NCBI GenBank assembly: GCA_017379255.1
Contig: JAFNWZ010000051.1
Location: forward strand, 1 to 7,838
Reading direction: 5' to 3'
Length of the DNA: 7,838 nt
Source: Akkermansia sp.
GTDB lineage: Bacteria > Verrucomicrobiota > Verrucomicrobiia > Verrucomicrobiales > Akkermansiaceae
Of the stretch, positions 1 to 6,100 are shown piece by piece. Position 1 is the first letter of the stretch. The number at the start of each line of letters is the position of its first letter. The translations under genes and the position numbers were made by a program. The notes under the pieces are model-generated. The model did no database searches. It was given only the letters and a program-made list of their open reading frames with translations, and was not told the origin of the DNA.

Positions 1-128
1 AGATTATCCTTACCGATGTGGAAGAAGGCAAGTCCCTTGACCTTTCCGGTAACAACTGGGGTACGGAATCTCTGTACGAGATATTTGCCAAAGCCGGCGA
101 ATGGGCTCCCTATATCACTGTTGATGGT
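1..128 (+). repeat. Tail segment of a preceding outer unit (truncated by window start)
   Basis: Residues 13-42 carry LDLSGNNWGTESLYEIFAKA and end in ITVDG. They align with the last 30 residues of the 63-residue tails at 1089-1277, 2223-2411 and 6015-6203. By that alignment about 20 residues of this tail lie upstream of the window, so at least one more outer unit precedes it. This copy is the most divergent (ES-LYE in place of DDI-EI). A short linker (129-158) joins it to the first head. Confidence 0.8.
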
Positions 129-3100
129 AAGACGATGAATGATATGGAAGATATCCTTGTTACCAATACGGATGACTCCGGCTCCGGTTCGTTGCGCGAG
201 GCTATCGAGCGTGCCAAGGTATACAGCGCAATGGGGGTGACAACTCCCCGCATCGTCGTCAGCCCGGAGCTGGCAGGGCAGAGTATTGTTCCGAGTTCCC
301 CATTGCCTTCGCTGGATGTGGATTGCGTCATTGAGGGTAATGGTATTGTTATTGAGGAAGATGTTTTGAGGTGCGGGGCCAATGTTGAGATTAATAATCT
401 GACCGCTCTCGGTCTGGTGCTGGAACGTGATTATACCATTTCATGTGAAGGTCTTGTTCTGACTGATCCCCATCCTGTTGTGCTATATAATGAGAGGAAT
501 GGAGCCGCGATAGATTGGTCCGGTATTACCTTTACAGCTGAAAATCCCAGCATTGTTCTTCTATTCCTGGTGGATGGCACGCTGAGCCTGCCTCCGTCGC
601 AGATGACAGGTGGTTACAAGTTCTGGAGCGACACTACCCTTCATAGTGGAGATACCCTGACCTTAGAAGATGGGGTTGTGCTGTCCAATTTTGGCTCGCT
701 TCGTCTGACCATTGAAGGCACGCTGCAGGCAAGTTATACGGAAGCTGTGGATGTGTTCAAGTCTTCCGGCTCATGGTTTGACGTTTTCGTGCAAAACGGT
801 GGCAAGCTCTTGCTGGAGAATGCCAATGTCAATTTGGTGGCATCCACGAACTGGTTCCGCGTTCAGGAGGGTGGTACTCTTGAAATGACCGGCGGATCCG
901 TTCAGGTAGCTGACGCATTGAGAGTGTATACCGGAGGCGCAGCCGAGCTTGCGGGCGTGACCCTGCAATCTGCGGTGTCTGTTGAGGGCGGTGCTCTTTC
1001 GTTGGATGATTGTGTCTTCAATAACAAGACGTTGCATGTCGGCTCTGGTTCTACGTTGTCTTTGTGCAACACATCCGGCATCAGTACGCTGACCATTGAT
1101 GGCAGCGCCACGATTACGGCAATCACCGGTAACGACTTCACTTCCACCACGCTCAACCTGACTAACTTTGCAGAAAATCAGACCATTGATTTGTCCGGCA
1201 ACGAATGGGGCACAGATGATATCAATGAGATTTTTGCCATGCTGGGCGCTGCTGCAAACAAGGTGACCATTGATGGCCAGACCGGTATCGCCTCCAATTA
1301 TTTCATCGTGACCAACACGAATGATAGCGGAGCCGGGTCTCTGCGCAATGCCATTGCGCAAGCTAATGCCTACACCGGGGAGGGCGTTCCTCTGATCCGG
1401 TTTGCTTCCAGCCTCGCCGGGCAGACGATTCAGCTTTCCTCTGCTCTTCCTGCAATCAGTGCCGATTGCGTCATAGAAGGCCGTGGGGTTCGTTTGTCCT
1501 CGTATTCCCTCACCTGCACGGGCGACGTGGAGCTTAATGATATAACGCTTCCCCAGCTTGTGCTTTCCGGAGCCGGCTCGGTTTCCGGTGAAAATATTAC
1601 CCTGACATCGCAGAATGCACTCGTCCTCAACAGCGCGCAATGCTCGGTTGATTTCTCGGCCATCACGACGACTGCCGCCGATGTGTATGTGAGCATTTAT
1701 CCGGAGTCGCTGTCCTCTTTGAGTGCTCTGCCCGCATCTTTCTCCGGGGGCTACAGGTTGTTGAGTGCTCCCACCGTCAACAGCGGCGAGACCTTAACGC
1801 TCGCAGACGGAGTGATGCTGAGTAATTCAACCTCCATGTCGCTGAATGTCTACGGCACGCTGCAGGCATGTTATACTGAGACGGTGACAGCTTTCAGCTC
1901 TGCTCAGAGTTGGTTCAGAATTTTCGTGCGCAATGGTGGTAAATTGCAATTGGAGAATGTCGGTGTTAACCTGACCGTCTCTCAAAGCAGCTTCTCTGTT
2001 GAATCAGGCGCTACTCTTGAAATGACCGGCGGTTCAGTCAATGTTGTTGGCGGTCTGCAAATTCGGGCGGGGGCTTCTGCATCGTTAACGGATGTGGACT
2101 TCCTTTTTCACGTGAATGTGTCTGGTTCTGCGGCAATATCCAACTGCTCGTTCAATAACAATGCGCTGTATGTCCAACCCGGTGCCAGCATATCTCTGGT
2201 TAACTCCAATGGCCTGGGCTCTCTGTCTATCGATGCCGGAGCAACCATTGAAAACATCACAGGTAACGATTTCTCCAACACGACGCTGAGCATTACAAAT
2301 GTATCAGCCGGCACCCTCATCGACCTTTCCGGAAATGAATGGGGCACAGACGATATCGATGCGATTTTTGATAAGCTGGGTTCTGCTGCGCCGTATGTGG
2401 TCATTGATGGATACACTCAGGATGGCCTGGGCGTTTTCAATGTGACCAATCGCAATAATTCCGGACTTGGTTCCCTGCGTAATGCTCTGCTGTGTGCAGC
2501 TTCCTACACTGGAGATGTGGTTCCCCGTATCATCGTCAATCCGGATTTGTCCGGGCAGACTATTTCTCTCTCATCTGCTCTGACGGTTGGTGATGTGGAG
2601 TGCAGCATTGAGGGTAATGGCGTGATTCTGACCGGTTATTCCATCAATAATTCAGGCAATCTGAGTATTACGGATTGTTCCCTCAGAACCTATATTACCT
2701 CCAGCGGTTCGCTGAGCCTGTCGGGGGTGAACTCCACATCTTACATCGCAGCATACGGAACAACTCTGCTCGATGGTGTGACCTGCACCACGCTTTATGT
2801 GGACAGCGCTTCCGATGTAAGCGTGGGCGAGGGCGGCGTGACCCTGACCGGTACAGAGGCAATCCGTCTGGTGAACTTCAGCGGCAATGTGGATGACTTC
2901 CTCGATGCGTTTACCTGGACGGCTATCGCTGCAGGGGCTTATGTGGGTATTTCCGGAACATTGTACACGAGCACCCTTTCTGCCTTGCCTGAGTCATTTA
3001 CCGGTAATTACAGATTGGTGTCGGATGTTTCCGTGGCAGCGGATGAGACTGTTACCGTGGAAGATGGGGTGGGCATCAACATGCGGGGGTATGACATTGA

Positions 3101-6100
3101 TGTGTATGGTACCCTGAATGCTGAATACGAAGAGGTAAGCGACCTGCTGACCACGACAGGGGATTATGCCTACCTGAATATTCAGGACGGAGGCCAGGTG
3201 AACTTGAAGAATGCCTCGTTGAACATTGGTTCGGGCAGCCTTTGGGGGCGCGTGAGCGTGCTTTCCGGCGGTGTTCTGAATATGGAGGGGGGCGACCTCT
3301 TTGCCAATTATTACCATGTGCAGATTGCTGCGGGCGGCCAGGCTACACTGGTGGGGACGAGAGTGCGGAGCTCCATCAATAATTCCGGCACGCTGAGTAT
3401 GATGGGGGTGAACTCCTCTTCCTATATCGAAGCCTGGGGAACGACCCTGCTCGATGGCGTGACCTGCACCACGCTTTATGTGGACAGCTCTTCCGATGTG
3501 AGCACCGGTGAGAACGGTGTGACTCTGACTGGTGCAGAGGCGTTCCGCCTGGTGAACTTCAGCGGTAATGTGGGTGACTTGTTCGATTCTCTCACCCTGT
3601 CGGCTACCGCTGCCGGAGCTTATGTGGGTATATCGGGCTCATTGAATACGAGCACCCTCTCTGTCTTGCCTGAGTCGCTTGCTGGTACTTACAGGTTGGT
3701 GTCGAATGTTTCCGTGAATGCAGAGCAGACCGTGACCGTGGAAGAGGGAGTGAGCATCAACATGCAGGGGTATGACCTCAATGTCTATGGCTCACTGAAT
3801 GCTGAATACGATGAGGTAAGTGACCTGCTGACCACATCAGGGGATTATGCCTACCTGAATATCCAGGATGGCGGGCAGATGAACTTGAAGAATGCTTCGC
3901 TGAACATTGGTTCGGGCAGCCTTTGGGGGCGCGTGAGCGTGCTTTCCGGTGGTGTGCTGAACATGGAGGGGGGCAATCTCTTCGCCAATCATTACCATGT
4001 GCAGATTGCTGCGGGCGGCCAGGCTACGCTGGTGGGGACTAGTGTCCGCAGTTCCATCACTAATTCCGGTATGCTGAGCATGACGGGGGTGAACTCCACG
4101 TCCTACATCGAAGCATGGGGAACGACCCTGCTCGATGGCGTGACCTGCACCTCGCTTTATGTGGACAGCACTTCCGATGTGAGCGTTGGTGAGGGCGGTG
4201 TGACCCTGACCGGCACAGAGGCGCTCCGCCTGGTGAACTTCAGCGGCAATGTGGGTGATTTCCTCGATTCTCTCACCCTGACGGCCACTGCTGCCGGGGC
4301 TTATGTGGGTATATCGGGAACATTGTACTCAAGCACTCTCTCTGCCTTGCCTGAGTCGCTTACCGGTAATTACAGATTGGTGTCGAATGTTTCCGTGGCA
4401 GCGGATGAGACTGTTACCGTGGAAGATGGAGTGAGCATCAACATGCAGGGGTATGGCCTCAATGTCGATGGCACGCTGAATGCTGAATACGATGAGGTAA
4501 GCGACCTGCTGACCACGACAGGAAACAGAGCTTACCTGTATATTAGTGACGGAGGTCAGGTGAATTTGAAGAATACCTCGCTGAACATTGGGTCGAATGG
4601 ATGCGTGAGCGTGCTTGCTGGTGGTTCTCTGAACATGGAGGGGGGCTCGACTTGTGCGTATATTACGTCCAGCGGTTCTCTGAGCCTGACGGATGTGACC
4701 TCCACGTCCCACATCGAAGCATACGGAACCACCCTGCTGGATGGTGTGACCTGCACCACGCTTTATGTGGACAGCTCTTCTGATGTGAACACCGGGGAGA
4801 ACGGTGTGACCCTGACTGGAGCAGAGGCCATCCGCCTGGTGAACTTCAGTGGCGATGTGGAGACCTTGCTCGACTCTTTCCTCTGGAATGCAACCAGTGA
4901 GGAAGAGAAGTACGTGGGGCTTTCCGGCACGTTTGGGAACACAACTCTCTCTGCTCTGCCTGAAGGATTTACCGGTGACTACCAGATGCGTGGCAATGTC
5001 ACGCTTCAGAGTGGGTCGACCATGACTTTGGCAGAGGGCGGGCACATCCGCAATGCCAGTAACTATTCTCTGTCCATATATGGCACGCTCGTGGCCCGGA
5101 ATGAGACTCTGAGCGATGCCTTGACCAGTACGTATAATGGTTATGTTAACATTAATTCTGGTGGTCAGCTCCTGCTGGAAAACGCGAACGTGAACATGGC
5201 CGGCTCCGGCAGCTACATCAACATTGCGAGCGGAGGCGTGCTGGAGATGAACGGTGGTTCCCTGCATGCTGCAGCGGGTGTGCGGAATGCCGGCGTAGCG
5301 GAGCTCGTGGGTGTGGAATCAACCTCCTATATCTCTAACACTGGGACTCTGACGCTGGAGGATGTGAGCTGCACCACGCTGCATGTCGATAGTGACTGCG
5401 ATGTGATTACCCGTGGCACGGGCGTGACGCTGACTGGTGAGGAAGTGCTGCGCCTGACGAATTTCTCCGGCAGTGTGGAGACCCTGTTCGACTCCATCAC
5501 CTGGAGCGCAACCAACACTGGCGTGAAGTATATTGGTTTGTCCGGAAATCTGGGTAATGCAACTCTTTCGCCACAGCCTGAAGGGTTTGCCAATATTTAC
5601 AAGATGGTGAGCGGTGTAGCGGTGAACAGCGGCGCCACCGTTGTTCTGGGAGATGGCGTACAGCTGGTCAATACCTCGACTATGCAGCTGAATATTAACG
5701 GTACGCTGCAGGCTGCCTATTCTTCCCGTAGCGCTTTCATCTCAACATCTCAGAACTGGTGCGATGTGTATGTGCGGTCTGGAGGTAAGCTTCTGTTGGA
5801 AAATGCCGATGTAGACCTGCGTGCCGGTGGTAATTACTTCAGGATCGAATCTGGCGGTACTCTGGAAATGACTGGTGGCTCTGTCGTTGTAGCAGATGGC
5901 CTGCGAATTAATAGTGGGGCTACAGCATCGTTAACAGGTGTAATCGTGGAAAGCAACCTGTATGTAAGCAATGGCGCCACGGTGTCCCTGACCAATTCTG
6001 CAGTAAACGCCACCTTGTCGATTGATGGCCGCGCAACGATAACCGCTATCACCGGTAATGATTTCTCGAACACCACGTTCAGCCTGAGCAATTTCTCTTC

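Larger units (their letters stand above)
159..1307 (+). repeat. Outer repeat unit 1 (compact form, 383 residues)
   Basis: Residues 53-435. The order is head (159-344, VTNTDDSGSGSLREAI to CVIEGNG), a degenerate body with the LSLPP/GGYK anchor near 588-620, then regular rungs: GTLQASYTE, NGGKLLLENANVNL, GGTLEMTGGSVQVA, and VEGGALSLDDC. The 63-residue tail at 1089-1277 closes the unit, followed by a short linker. It contains one body segment and no inner cassette of the DGVTCTT type. It aligns end to end with the next unit, which is five residues shorter. This is the basic form from which the longer units appear to be expanded. Confidence 0.82.
1308..2441 (+). repeat. Outer repeat unit 2 (compact form, 378 residues)
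   Basis: Residues 436-813. Head (1308-1487), then a body with VSGENITLTSQNALVL, LSALPASFSGGYRLLS near 1719-1766, GTLQACYTETV, NGGKLQLENVGVNL, GATLEMTGGSVNVV and a final GASISLVNS rung, then the tail at 2223-2411. The body stretch VSGENITLTSQ aligns with VSVGEGGVTLTGTEA of the inner cassettes. Compact units and cassettes therefore share the same body and differ mainly in the rungs before it. Confidence 0.82.

Noticed and set aside
771..1640. Long open frame on the minus strand (289 codons)
   Set aside because: It is codon-aligned with the sense frame. Minus-strand stops in this register correspond to sense TTA, CTA and TCA codons, which this gene rarely uses. Its translation has no recognisable domain, while the sense strand carries clear repeats throughout.
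2675..3117. Short plus-strand open frames at 2675-2896 and 2887-3117
   Set aside because: They are in other frames than the continuous 2612-codon frame, have no plausible ribosome binding context, and encode low-complexity Arg/Cys/Trp-rich strings typical of shadow frames.
4329..5267. Longest minus-strand open frame (312 codons)
   Set aside because: Same codon-aligned antisense artefact. Its internal similarity to other minus-strand frames (for example at 2994-3317) merely mirrors the sense repeats.
2691..5276. CRISPR-like or VNTR-type regular repeats
   Set aside because: Periods are 606-681 bases with coding-level conservation throughout. There are no short identical repeats separated by unique spacers.
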